Positions 17,377 to 25,806 of a stretch of DNA of 64,000 nt are shown here, piece after piece. The notes below the pieces were generated by a model. That model was not told the DNA's origin. It worked only from the letters and a program-made list of their open reading frames with translations, and searched no databases. The first letter of the stretch is position 1, and each line of letters starts with the position of its first letter. Source of the stretch: Nitrospira sp. (GTDB lineage Bacteria; Nitrospirota; Nitrospiria; Nitrospirales; Nitrospiraceae); assembly GCA_037045225.1 (NCBI GenBank), contig JBAOHZ010000009.1, forward strand, positions 1,550,001 to 1,614,000, written 5' to 3'. A program made the position numbers and the translations under genes.

Positions 17377-20300
17377 ATGAAGGTACTCATCATCTCAACG
17401 TATCCGCCTGATCCAGCGCCCGAAGCGAATCACGCGCTTCACATGAGTGAATGCTTAGCGCAAAGCGGCCATATCGTGCATGTGGTCTGCAAAAAAGGAA
17501 GCATCGCCGGGACGCTGCCTAATATTGTCGTCCATCCCACCATTGATGAATGGGCGTGGTCTAACCTGCCAAACCTTGTCCACGAATTGAAACAGTGTCA
17601 ACCTGATGTCGTGCTGTTGATTTACATCGGATGGATTTATAACCACCATCCGATGATCACGTTTCTGCCCTCTATCTGCAAATCCGCGCTCCCGGGTGTC
17701 CCGGTGGTGACCCAGTTTGAGGCGATCGATGACGACCCGCTCACGCGATCCGTCTCGTCGCGCATTCCACGAAAGATCATGGGTCTGTGGGCAGGTGCCA
17801 GGGATAGTCATTGGCGCTTTGGAACACTCCTCCGAGACAGTGCCCGCATCATTGCGCTGAGTGGCCCTCACCGAGACCGCCTCAACCGTCAGCTGCCAGG
17901 CGTTTGCGAAAAGATCACCCTTCTCCCCCCGCCTCCACTCATTCGATTCTGCTCTGATCCCCCGGAGAAAGCTCGGCAGAGGGCGCGTCAGGCTATCGGT
18001 GCCAAGGCAGACGACTTCGTCTTAACGTATTGGGGCTACATTTACCCCGGCAAAGGGATAGAGACTCTCTTCGAGGCGTTTCGGATGGTGTGTACGCGGA
18101 TGCCGAACATGCGGCTCGTTCTCGTGGGGGGCTACCTCGAGATACCCACTCGCGCCGCTGAGTGCAAGCGGTACCATGACATGGTGCAAAAACTCCCGGA
18201 GACGTTTGGGATTACGGAGAAGGTCACGTGGACTGGAAACTTCACTTGGGATAGCGACGAAGGCTCCCTCTATTTGCGCGGCAGTGATGCCTGCGTACTG
18301 CCGTTTGACTACGGCGTCACCCTCAATAACAGCTCCCTTGCCGCAGCCACCACTCACAGCACGCCTATCATCGCGACCGAAATCCCGGGCGAACGAGATG
18401 AGGCTCTGGAGCATGGACGGAACGTGTACCTCGCTCGTCCCAAAGACCCCGACGCGCTTGCGGAGGCGATCGAACTCATCAGTGGTTCACGAGATTTTCA
18501 AAACTTATTACGCGCCGGCAGTGCACGCCTCGCGCAGGAATGGTACAGCAGAGAGACCTTCGGAGATCGTTTAGCACACATCTTGACGTCTGCCATTGGC
18601 GCCACCGAAAGACACAGTGGCAAGACTGACCTTCAAGTGAGTCGAAACCTCGTGGCTCGCGACTGCATCACAGAAATACCGTCCGCCTCGTCCACCTCCG
18701 CCATGAACTCACCAGGCCAGGCAGACGCCATCCACTCTATGCCATTCGTGTCCGTCATTGTCGCAGCATACAATGTGGAGACCTATCTCAGTCATTGCTT
18801 AGACTCTCTCGTGCACCAGACGCTGACCAACATAGAAGTCCTAGTCATCAATGACGCCTCAACGGACAATAGCGGAAAAATCGCCCACCAATATGCGATG
18901 AAGTACCCCTGCGTGCGAGTCTTTGATTGCGAGACCAACAAGGGTCTGGCCAGCGTTCGTAACATTGGCCTCAGCCATGCCAGAGGTCAGTACATTGCGT
19001 TCACCGACGGTGACGATTGGGCCGACATCCGAATGTGCGAAGTGCTCTACAATAGAGCACTGGCCGATGACCTCGATGTGTTGGTCGCCGATGCTACGGT
19101 TCTCTACGAAACGACCAAAACGTTTGGAGACCATTTTGATAAACACATCCGGCAATCATTAGACCCCAGGCTGAGAAAGCGGCCCTTTGAGATCACCAAT
19201 GAACCACGCGGCCTTCTGTTAGAACCCGTTGCCTGGACCAAGCTCTATAAGCGCTCCTTCCTTCAAGAGCACGGCATGCGCTTCGAAGAGGGAATGAATT
19301 CTTATGAGGACGTCTGCTTTCATTTCTGGGTCATGTTAAAGGCCAAGCGGATCTCCCTCATAGACCAAGCCTTTTTATTTTATCGACAAAATCGCCCGGG
19401 ACAAATCTCCGGAAGAACCAATCGAAAAGTCTTCGAGGTGTTCGAGGTCTTTCGCAAGATCCATGGCAATCTCACTACCTGGCAGGTGTCCGATGACGTA
19501 TGGGCGATGCTGATTAGGGTGCAGCTACGGCAATTTGATTGGATGCTCAAAGATAGAGTTCAACCGGCAGACCGGCGAGAGTTTCTGGCAAAAGTTGCGG
19601 AGGCCTTCAATAAAATTCCGGAAGGAGGCTTTAAGGAAGCGGTCCATCATACCAACCCTCATGAACGGCTCATCATCTTTTGTATGCGCCGAAACAGCCT
19701 CAAGGGGTATCACAGCGTCTCGCAGCATCACTGGCCGGTGCATCCACTGTTAGACGTATACGTCAACCATCCCGGGCCTGGCGTGCTCAAGCGTTGCCTC
19801 AAACGCGCTGCGAAAAGTCTTCAGCATCACACGATTGTGTACGGTCGTTCTCTCATCAGCCGAGCATTGAACCTAGGACATCTCGAATCAAAGCTACAGG
19901 CATTGGAAGGAAAAGTTGACCACCTGATCAGCATCCGAGAAGCCACCTCTCCTGAGAAGGATCCCTTGACCGAGGTGTGTAGATTTGGCCAAGAACCAGT
20001 TTTTCTATCCTATCCTTCGTATCGGGTTGGTATGGCAGACGCCGTGTGGAGGATGGAGCATGACTATTATCTGACGAGGGTGGCGTCCTTCCGGAAGGGC
20101 GATACGGTGATCGACGTTGGCGCACATGTCGGCGTTCTGTCGATCGCCCTGGCCAAAAAATTCCCATTCCTCACGATCTATGCACTCGAACCGGACCCCC
20201 TGAATTATGCCTCCTTACAGCAAAACATCGTCAGGAATAACGTAAACAATGTGATTGCGCTCCAAGTGGCCGTATCAGCAGACGGTCTCCCGCGCACGCT

Positions 20301-20733
20301 GTACACCAGTGCGCGGGACAGTGCCTGGGCCACCACGGAGGCTCTCATGATCCCGCCTCACCGCGTGCTTCGCAGTGGTTTAGTGAACACCATCACCCTC
20401 GAACAATTGTTTCAGAAATATGCGATTGCACACTGCCGCCTGTTAAAGATGACAGCCCACGGCGCCACATATACAGCGTTAGAATCGTTTGACAGAAGAG
20501 GGGCGATTGACCTGTTATGCGGTGAGATTGATCTGCGCGAGTGCAGCAAGGCGAAGTTAAAAATGATCAGTTGGCAAATCGCTCGGCAACATTTCTGGAG
20601 AACCATCGCACAATCGACCGAGGGGGGAGAGCACTCATGGACGCAACAACTCCCTCGCGAGGGGGAGTTCTGTATTCCTGTCCCATTAGCCGATATCTCG
20701 CCAGGGGTAGGAAGGGGCAGGGAAGTTGCTTAG
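17377..20733 (+). CDS. three-domain glycosyltransferase (GT4 + GT2 + FkbM methyltransferase)
   Basis: A 1118-residue protein. Residues 1-410 are a GT-B fold GT4 glycosyltransferase (MKVLIISTYPPDPAPEANHA at the start, WGYIYPGKGIETL and EIPGERDEAL later). Residues about 450-700 are a GT-A GT2 domain with FVSVIVAAYNVETYLSHCLD, NDASTDNSG and the metal-binding DGDD. Residues about 880-1090 are an FkbM-type SAM methyltransferase (DTVIDVGAHVGVLSIALA, then ALEPDP). It follows the ABC exporter by 21 bp. The likely job is to extend and terminally methylate the exported glycan, which is the kind of cap a Wzt C-terminal domain reads; this link is inference. Confidence 0.88.
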   Translation: MKVLIISTYPPDPAPEANHALHMSECLAQSGHIVHVVCKKGSIAGTLPNIVVHPTIDEWAWSNLPNLVHELKQCQPDVVLLIYIGWIYNHHPMITFLPSICKSALPGVPVVTQFEAIDDDPLTRSVSSRIPRKIMGLWAGARDSHWRFGTLLRDSARIIALSGPHRDRLNRQLPGVCEKITLLPPPPLIRFCSDPPEKARQRARQAIGAKADDFVLTYWGYIYPGKGIETLFEAFRMVCTRMPNMRLVLVGGYLEIPTRAAECKRYHDMVQKLPETFGITEKVTWTGNFTWDSDEGSLYLRGSDACVLPFDYGVTLNNSSLAAATTHSTPIIATEIPGERDEALEHGRNVYLARPKDPDALAEAIELISGSRDFQNLLRAGSARLAQEWYSRETFGDRLAHILTSAIGATERHSGKTDLQVSRNLVARDCITEIPSASSTSAMNSPGQADAIHSMPFVSVIVAAYNVETYLSHCLDSLVHQTLTNIEVLVINDASTDNSGKIAHQYAMKYPCVRVFDCETNKGLASVRNIGLSHARGQYIAFTDGDDWADIRMCEVLYNRALADDLDVLVADATVLYETTKTFGDHFDKHIRQSLDPRLRKRPFEITNEPRGLLLEPVAWTKLYKRSFLQEHGMRFEEGMNSYEDVCFHFWVMLKAKRISLIDQAFLFYRQNRPGQISGRTNRKVFEVFEVFRKIHGNLTTWQVSDDVWAMLIRVQLRQFDWMLKDRVQPADRREFLAKVAEAFNKIPEGGFKEAVHHTNPHERLIIFCMRRNSLKGYHSVSQHHWPVHPLLDVYVNHPGPGVLKRCLKRAAKSLQHHTIVYGRSLISRALNLGHLESKLQALEGKVDHLISIREATSPEKDPLTEVCRFGQEPVFLSYPSYRVGMADAVWRMEHDYYLTRVASFRKGDTVIDVGAHVGVLSIALAKKFPFLTIYALEPDPLNYASLQQNIVRNNVNNVIALQVAVSADGLPRTLYTSARDSAWATTEALMIPPHRVLRSGLVNTITLEQLFQKYAIAHCRLLKMTAHGATYTALESFDRRGAIDLLCGEIDLRECSKAKLKMISWQIARQHFWRTIAQSTEGGEHSWTQQLPREGEFCIPVPLADISPGVGRGREVA

Positions 20734-20739
20734 TTAACG

Positions 20740-20799
20740 GATCTGTATCGGGTGCAACGGTTGCTCGGTCACCGCGACGGGTACATGCGGTTCGGCTCT
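20740..20799 (+). pseudogene. relic of a tyrosine recombinase C-terminus
   Basis: About 20 codons read DLYRVQRLLGHRDG, almost the same as the catalytic-histidine region of the intact integrase of element A (near 28170-28220). The rest of the gene is missing. It marks the right edge of the glycan island and an earlier integration event. Confidence 0.7.
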
Positions 20800-20836
20800 A
20801 GGCAATCAGTCAAGGCTGCCTCGCTCGCAGAGAGAG

Positions 20837-21175
20837 TCAGCCGACAGGCACCAAGCGGCCTCGCCGGGATGAGGCACCTTTCGTCGGCGTGAGCCGGCAT
20901 GTCGTCGCACTGAGATCCAAGGTTCCATCCAGCGCACCGAGCAACCGGATCAGGGTACCAATCCCGGGCCGTTGGGCACCACTTTCCAGTCTTGCAAGCT
21001 GCGGCTGCTTCATACCGACGCGTTTCGCCAATTCTGTCTGACTCAACCCGCGACGTTCTCTCAGCTTAGCTAGAGCAACCGCAAGGACCACATCTTTCTC
21101 TGCCTCGGCCAAATCACCGGCAAACGAAGGTTTCTTACGAATCTGCTCGTCGACATATTCTCGATGGGTTTTCAT
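20837..21175 (-). CDS. HigA-like antitoxin, XRE-family HTH
   Basis: A 112-residue DNA-binding protein with a helix-turn-helix at about residues 38-92 (LRERRGLSQTELAKRVGMKQPQLARLESG). The N-terminal acidic helix and basic C-tail fit antitoxins of type II systems. It sits 4 bp after the toxin gene stop, toxin first, which is the HigBA order. It probably binds the perfect palindrome at 21526-21553 and represses the operon. Confidence 0.82.
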   Translation of the reverse strand: MKTHREYVDEQIRKKPSFAGDLAEAEKDVVLAVALAKLRERRGLSQTELAKRVGMKQPQLARLESGAQRPGIGTLIRLLGALDGTLDLSATTCRLTPTKGASSRRGRLVPVG

Positions 21176-21179
21176 CGCT

Positions 21180-21522
21180 TCACCTCTTCAGTGTATCGGC
21201 ATACCGTTGTTCCGCCAGCACAATGTCTCCCTCCTTCAGCTTCTGCGATTTCTTCTGCACCGCATGGAGAATGACAAAGCGCTGCCCCATGATCGCCTCA
21301 TAAAAGAACCGGTATTCGTTCCCCGACCATTCCGAGCGGAGTTCCCAAATCTTTCCGCGAACATGTTTGGCAATTGCCGCGAGCAGCCGGGTGCCATCTA
21401 TTTCCAATCGACTGATATTAGGCTAAGCACTTCGCTCGAGCTTTTGGAGAGAGGGCAGCGAGAAAGTCCTCGATCGGTGTCTCGCCGGTCCGAGTTTCGT
21501 AGTACACCACCGTGCATGGCAT
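21180..21522 (-). pseudogene. HigB/RelE-like toxin gene with a frameshift
   Basis: Two frames together make a normal Gp49/HigB toxin. The first starts at ATG 21522 and reads MPCTVVYYETRTGETPIEDF to KCLA, then stops. The second continues from about 21418 as ISRLEIDGTRLL and runs to ELRSEWSGNEYRFFYEA, FVILHAVQKKSQK and LAEQRYADTLKR, the family core. One extra base in TAATATC near 21420 explains the break. The short second frame alone (75 residues) has no ribosome site. The toxin is probably inactive unless frameshifting restores it. The antitoxin downstream is intact. Confidence 0.7.
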
Positions 21523-21525
21523 GTC

Positions 21526-21553
21526 TGACCTATAACACTTCTGTTATAGGTCA
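21526..21553 (-). promoter_or_regulatory. palindromic operator/promoter of the HigBA-like operon
   Basis: A perfect inverted repeat with 11-bp arms, TGACCTATAAC and GTTATAGGTCA, 6-bp spacer. It ends 4 bp before the toxin ATG on the minus strand and contains two TATA-like hexamers, so it likely overlaps the -10 box and is bound by the HTH antitoxin. Confidence 0.65.
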
Positions 21554-21616
21554 TCAAAAGGCAAGACGGAAGGCAACATTCCGCAGATATAAGACGCGAG
21601 GGCAGCGAGCCTCACT

Positions 21617-21955
21617 CTATGGCCGCTGCTCAGCGGGATCATAGGGTAGTGGCCTCGTGACGCCTGGCGCGCCCTCGCCCACCACTGTCACACAGTGCGA
21701 GCTAAAAAAGATAAAGAAGAACAGATCCGTGCTGACGCTGCGCACCTTTTGAATCGTGGGACTCGCGTTTGCCATGGCTTGTTCGACCGTGTTGGTGCCA
21801 TAACCGAAACCCATGACAGCATACGAGCAATCACTCCCCTCAGTCATCGGCTTGACGGCCTGATTCTCAGGGGTAATCCGAGATGAGATATTGACACACC
21901 CGCCAAGGAGCAGCGAGACAGCACAGCAACCAGCCGCTATCAAAGCTCTAAACAT
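21617..21955 (-). CDS. TRL-like family lipoprotein
   Basis: A 112-residue protein with a lipoprotein signal (LLLGGC, Cys near residue 20). The mature part has the TRL pattern: a Cys in GSDCSYAVMGFGYG, then an A-rich helix (TVEQAMANASPTIQKVRSV) and a hydrophobic strand. The family was named for a tRNA-associated locus; its function is unknown. It lies in the accretion zone next to tRNA-Glu. Confidence 0.65.
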   Translation of the reverse strand: MFRALIAAGCCAVSLLLGGCVNISSRITPENQAVKPMTEGSDCSYAVMGFGYGTNTVEQAMANASPTIQKVRSVSTDLFFFIFFSSHCVTVVGEGAPGVTRPLPYDPAEQRP

Positions 21956-22169
21956 TTCATGCCTCCCCGATTTGACCTGAGACCCAGTCTGTCAAGGGCT
22001 TAGAGCAGCCTCCCGACATCGTGCCACTCTTCAATGACGCTCACTTTCGCTTTTCTGAATACTCCCTCGCAAGTCCCGCGCCGCCTTTTCCAGCAGCTCA
22101 TTCACATAGCTGTCCTGATCTACAGCGAGGGTTTGTCAACAGTCTGCCCGAGAACTCCCGCTGAACCAT

Positions 22170-22574
22170 TTGGCCTATCGAGCGTTGCGCCCAGAGGTGG
22201 CAGCCATCGAGGGGCCCATATTCGCCAATTGGTCTGCCGATGCGTTCGGTCATCAGTGGCACCGAACCTGTAAGGCAGCCAAGGTGCAGGACCTGCACTT
22301 CCACGACCTCCGCCACACCTTCACGACGCGACTACAGACCCTGGGGGTGAGCCTGGAGGTTCGCTCCGCGCTGCTCGGGCATAGCACGAAGGCGGTCATG
22401 ACAAGCCAGTATTCACACGGCGGCCAAGGCTGGAATCTCAAGCCCCGCGACGCAGTCACGCAGCTAGAAACTACTTACACCACGCCTGTTTTGTCCTATG
22501 GATTGTCCTATGAGGGATCAGCCCTCATCACGCCAGAACTCAGGAAGGTTACCAACTCTGCGGAAGATCAGGGG
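22170..22574 (+). pseudogene. truncated tyrosine recombinase (C-terminal catalytic part)
   Basis: Only the last 100 or so residues of an integrase remain: FHDLRHTFTTRL (HxxR), LLGHSTKAVMTSQYSH (catalytic His and the Tyr). The N-terminal and core-binding parts are missing upstream. The frame runs straight into the tRNA-Glu 3' fragment at 22575, the same gene-to-tRNA arrangement as the intact integrase at 28349. It is therefore the left-over integrase of an older element that used the same tRNA site. Confidence 0.75.
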
Positions 22575-22624
22575 AAAGGTTGGTGGTCCCAACGGGATTT
22601 GAACCCGTGTCTGAGCCTTGAGAG
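22575..22624. repeat. attachment-site repeat, left copy (tRNA-Glu 3' end)
   Basis: A 50-bp exact copy of 28350-28399, covering the 3' half of tRNA-Glu(CTC) including CCA. Identity stops at the anticodon stem (TCGATA here, GGCTCC in the intact gene). Confidence 0.9.
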
Positions 22625-22976
22625 TCGATACTAAGTAGTTTTCATACTGGCTTGATTTTGCGACGGTTTCCCCGTTTTTACTTCTGAATTGAGCGGTTAA
22701 CGGCATTCTATTGATTCTACTAATTCGAACCAATTTAAGCGGTTGTGGAGATTTTTAGCACAAATTTAGCACACGCATTCTATGGTCTCGGACGAAAGGA
22801 GCGACGTATCCAGCGGGCGAGGCTGAAAGGAAGTGACTGGGCAGGGACGGGCACAATTGAGTTGTTCGAATATGCAGCGACGAACAACGGTCAGCGGTTC
22901 GCAAGATCGCCGACTGATGACGAAATAGCCGCAGCACCATGGTATACTACCTCCGGATACACTGGATGCGCTGCTG
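22625..22976. other. noncoding left arm of element A with TTTAGCACA repeats
   Basis: No supported gene. TTTAGCACA occurs at 22754-22762 and 22765-22773, 11 bp apart (one helix turn). The same 9-mer occurs at 28299-28307 by the other end, and an inverted TTAGCACAA at 28333-28341. These are probable arm-type binding sites of the integrase. TATACT at about 22941 could be the -10 of the following antitoxin gene. Confidence 0.55.
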
Positions 22977-23231
22977 ATGAAAGCCGTGAAGTACACCAAA
23001 GAAGGCGTGGTGATTCCCTCCTCCTGGATGAAGGGGTGGGGAAAAGCCGTCGTGGCACATCGCGACTCCGACGTCCTGATCTTGGAGTCCCCGGCCAGAG
23101 CGGCGAGTCGCAAGAAGCTGGCCCGTATGGTCAGCAAGCTGCGCCGCGCCACCCGCGAACTGGGCGTCACACCCGAACAGATTGCCGCTGAGGTTGCAGC
23201 GGTTCGACGCGAGCGTGCGCGTCGTTCTTGA
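22977..23231 (+). CDS. antitoxin of a PIN-type toxin-antitoxin pair
   Basis: An 84-residue protein. The N-terminal part (MKAVKYTKEGVVIPSSW, residues 1-25) looks like a short beta domain and the rest is basic and helical (ELGVTPEQIAAEVAAVRRER). It overlaps the PIN toxin start by 17 bp. Position and size fit the antitoxin of COG1569-type PIN toxins. The family of the N-terminal domain is not certain. Confidence 0.65.
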   Translation: MKAVKYTKEGVVIPSSWMKGWGKAVVAHRDSDVLILESPARAASRKKLARMVSKLRRATRELGVTPEQIAAEVAAVRRERARRS

Positions 23232-23646
23232 TACCAATATTTTCGTGTCCGGCCTGTTGTCCGCCGCAGGGCCTCCTGCACGGATCATCCAGGCGGTCTT
23301 ACAGCGCCGCCTCATCCCCATCATGAGTCCTGATACCTTCGCGGAACTAGAAGCCGTTCTGCGACGCCCCAAACTCCAACGCGCATTTACCCGAGCTGGG
23401 GTGAATATCACGAGCTTTCTGGAAACAATCCAAGCCGAAGTGCAGTTCGTTGATCCCCATCCCACCAACACTCCCCTGCGTGATGCGCATGATCGACCGT
23501 TCCTCGATCTCATGGCGACCACACCTGCCCCCCAATACTTCGTCACCGGCGATAAGGATTTCGAGGCCTCACACTACAGCGGAGTGCCGGTCATTTCAGC
23601 CGCCGAATTTGCCCGACTGCTCGCGCTGGTGAGTCGATCCAGCTGA
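23215..23646 (+). CDS. PIN-domain toxin (putative toxin component, COG1569 type)
   Basis: A 143-residue predicted Mg-dependent RNase. Acidic active-site residues are in VVLDTNIFVSGLL (Asp near residue 5), EAVLRRPKL (Glu), DAHDRPFLDLM (Asp) and FVTGDKDF (Asp). GTG start within the antitoxin gene. The last seven or so codons lie over the end of an RHS remnant on the other strand, so the natural C-terminus may have been replaced at a recombination joint. Confidence 0.78.
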   Translation: MRVVLDTNIFVSGLLSAAGPPARIIQAVLQRRLIPIMSPDTFAELEAVLRRPKLQRAFTRAGVNITSFLETIQAEVQFVDPHPTNTPLRDAHDRPFLDLMATTPAPQYFVTGDKDFEASHYSGVPVISAAEFARLLALVSRSS

Positions 23647-23819
23647 TCGTAGCCGAAGGCCTGCGGCCCACGCCGATCCGTCAGGCTCGTCCGATTGCCG
23701 ACCGGGTTATAGACGTAGTCGGCTTTGTTGATGGGCATGCTGGTGGCCGTGAGTTGATGCAGGATGCTCGTGACCTGACTGGCGCGATCGTAGGTATACG
23801 CTCGGATGCCATTGGGCAT
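23617..23819 (-). pseudogene. RHS/YD-repeat remnant 3
   Basis: The minus-strand frame reads IRAYTYDRASQVTSI, YVYNPVGNRTSL and GYDQLDRLTSA, typical RHS YD repeats, with no start or end of its own. It is cut at one side by the PIN toxin gene. Confidence 0.75.
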
Positions 23820-23865
23820 GGATCATAACCATGCGAATCGAGCGCACGATTGTGCAACCAACATC

Positions 23866-24165
23866 TTAATTTGGGGAAAGACAATCATCTGGATACCATG
23901 TGCATCCAGTCCTAGGAATCCCACGAGCGGTATCTTCATCTATTTCACAAAGTTCGCCCGTAGTGATCTCCGGAACATCTTCCGGCTTGTTGAGGAGGAT
24001 TGAACGTAGCTCCTCAATAAGATTTCGTTCAATAGTTGAAGCGGCCTGAGCCGGATCAGTGCCCTGAGCTACTCTTGTCGTAACAAATCCTAATCTCTTG
24101 CAAGTGCCATCAAGATTGGCCCAACAATTTCTACCCTCAACAATGGCCTTATAAATCTTCATCAT
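23866..24165 (-). CDS. hypothetical protein, possible RHS immunity protein
   Basis: A 99-residue soluble protein (starts MMKIYKAIVEGRNCWANL) with good ribosome site GGAGTAACC before ATG. Acidic C-terminal half (PEDVPEITTGELCEIDEDTA) and four Cys. Its place between two RHS fragments is where orphan immunity genes of polymorphic toxins sit. No family recognised; the immunity role is an inference from position only. Confidence 0.5.
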   Translation of the reverse strand: MMKIYKAIVEGRNCWANLDGTCKRLGFVTTRVAQGTDPAQAASTIERNLIEELRSILLNKPEDVPEITTGELCEIDEDTARGIPRTGCTWYPDDCLSPN

Positions 24166-24229
24166 GGTTACTCCATACTGTCAGTATGTGCTGCTACTCC
24201 TGCACTGCACACTTGTCGCAAACTGGAAT

Positions 24230-24356
24230 AATCATGTCATCGTCTGGCTCAGCCGTCGCAGATGCTGGTCACTTGGTTGAAAGTCGGTTCATAGGTAAAC
24301 GTGGTGGTGGCACTGATGGCCTGTTCGGTGCTGGTGACCTAGTAAACGGTGCGGAT
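24230..24356 (-). pseudogene. RHS/YD-repeat remnant 2
   Basis: The minus frame reads VTSTEQAISATTTFTYEPTF and then NQVTSI, an RHS repeat pattern, bounded by stops. About 40 codons. Confidence 0.65.
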
Positions 24357-24358
24357 AT

Positions 24359-24703
24359 TTAACTGTGGTTTTTCTTCTCCCTTTTGAGGCGATACGACTC
24401 ATAGCAGGTTATTTCGTCGACATGGCCACTCTCATCCAGATAAATCTGAGGAACGGTAGCCATGATTGCCGGAGCCGGGTAGACCAATACCCGGCCTTTC
24501 CCAGAGTTAGCAACCCTCTGTTCAGCCTTCTCTGGCTCACCCATCAGCTCACGCACCGTCAGTTCAGTGTCTCCTAGTTGCACCTTCTTGCAAGCCTCGA
24601 GTGTTCTTTCGTATTCCAAGGATTGGTCATTACAGCTGGTGTTCACGAGCAATCCCAATGCGAACAGACACACACCTCCGGTCCATGTCCGACATTGCTT
24701 CAT
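24359..24703 (-). CDS. small lipoprotein next to an RHS toxin tip, possible immunity protein
   Basis: A 114-residue protein with a signal ending in LLVNTSC (lipobox Cys near residue 24) and a ribosome site GGGAG 8 bp before ATG. The middle GDTELTVRELMGEPEKAEQ resembles the SmpA/OmlA-type fold (a GxxxxxVxxLLGxP pattern). It starts 23 bp after the RHS C-terminal tip, the usual place of an immunity gene, and would be anchored in a membrane. Function not proven. Confidence 0.55.
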   Translation of the reverse strand: MKQCRTWTGGVCLFALGLLVNTSCNDQSLEYERTLEACKKVQLGDTELTVRELMGEPEKAEQRVANSGKGRVLVYPAPAIMATVPQIYLDESGHVDEITCYESYRLKREKKNHS

Positions 24704-24726
24704 AGCAACTACTCCCGCCTACTTTT

Positions 24727-25010
24727 TCATTTGCACGAATTCACTGGATCGAGAGGACATGCGATGTGTTTCCGTTTGGCGAAGAACCCTCGAAGCTGTT
24801 CTCGGAAGTTCTGGCTAGGATCAGCGGTAGCAAAAAAGCTTGCGCCGAGCGCATTCGAATAGAAGTCTTGAGAATCAAAAGCGCTGGCTCGCGCTTTAGG
24901 ATTACTCGATAGCGCTTGACCAATCTCGACACCCAAACCGAACAATTCACCCTGCTTTCCGACTACGAGGAAATGTCGCATATCGATCACACTATTAGGG
25001 TCGGCTGGGT
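24727..25010 (-). pseudogene. RHS toxin C-terminal tip domain, out of frame with its core
   Basis: The frame reads DPNSVIDMRHFLVVGKQGE, then SAFDSQDFYSNALGASFF, to the stop near 24727: a compact C-terminal domain as found after RHS cores. The RHS core upstream (next entry) ends in another frame at 24987, so one frameshift separates core and tip. The domain family and activity of the tip are not known to me. Confidence 0.55.
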
Positions 25011-25445
25011 GATGTAGCGCTTGGTCTGGCCATTCGCGACCTTTTCAATCCGTCTCCCTAACCCATCATAGCGATAGCTGCTGGTCGTGATCGCCGTGGA
25101 ATTGCCGGCGGCAAATTCCTCGACTTTCACGAGCCGGTTCTCGGCATCATAGGTGTACTGGCTGTAATTGCCCGTCGCGAGCAGCGTCTTTCTCGTCAGA
25201 TTGCCATTGTCGTCATATTGATACGCGAAGTTCGCATCCGCCGTGAGTTGATTGCCTTGGTTGACCACCGTCCCGCCTGTCGTCCGGTTCCCCACCGCTT
25301 CATAGGCTACGTTGGTTGCAGTCATGGCCATTGGTAGATTCGAAGCCGCTGCATTCTGGCGTAGCTGCATGATCCGACTTCCGTTCTTGCCGTATGTGTG
25401 CATCAGCGACTCAATCGTCGTCGGCAGCAGGGTTTCATTTCCCTC
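24987..25445 (-). pseudogene. RHS/YD-repeat core remnant 1
   Basis: About 150 codons with clear YD repeats: YQYDDNGNLTRKT, YTYDAENRLVKV, YRYDGLGRRIEKV, then the frame ends after RYITQ. The 5' part of the RHS gene is gone (cut near 25445). RHS proteins wrap and deliver a toxic C-terminal tip; this copy cannot be functional. Confidence 0.8.
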
Positions 25446-25806
25446 TGATCCTATCCCAGAAAGGGGGGAATGCCTTCCAAACCTTTTTTTCGCGCAAGGG
25501 TCAAAAACGAGCTGATTTTGGTTTGCGCGATGTTCCGGCTCTGAACGATGCTCACAATCGCCGCCAGCAGCGCAGCAACGCGCACATACGCATCCTTATG
25601 CCTACTTCCCTTCGTGGTGTAACTGTCCGAGAATCTGTCCTCTGCTGTCCCCTCGTGTCCCCTAGTGACCTCTTCCGGAGCCTTGGCTTCGCTCCGGTGA
25701 TTCGCCTAGGGTGAGACGAACGGGAGCAGAGCTCAACGGGAGGGAACGATGTCCGAGTCGGAACGCGTCACACAGCAACATCGTCGTCCGTGGTCGGGAG
25801 ACAAAG
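25446..25806. other. noncoding stretch upstream of the replication initiator
   Basis: About 360 bp without a supported gene; short frames show no domain. CT-rich runs such as TCCTCTGCTGTCCCCTCGTG are present. Confidence 0.4.

Noticed and set aside
21400..21440. Programmed frameshift in the HigB-like toxin
   Set aside because: No slippery heptamer is visible at the break, unlike the IS3 gene; a simple one-base insertion is the easier explanation.
22575..22634. Protein tail GWWSQRDLNPCL at the end of the integrase fragment
   Set aside because: It is translated from the antisense of the tRNA-Glu 3' end, a well-known artefact, not a real domain.
22745..23191. Plus-strand open frame before the PIN module
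   Set aside because: No family match by eye, overlaps the antitoxin gene in another frame, and begins in the integrase arm repeats.
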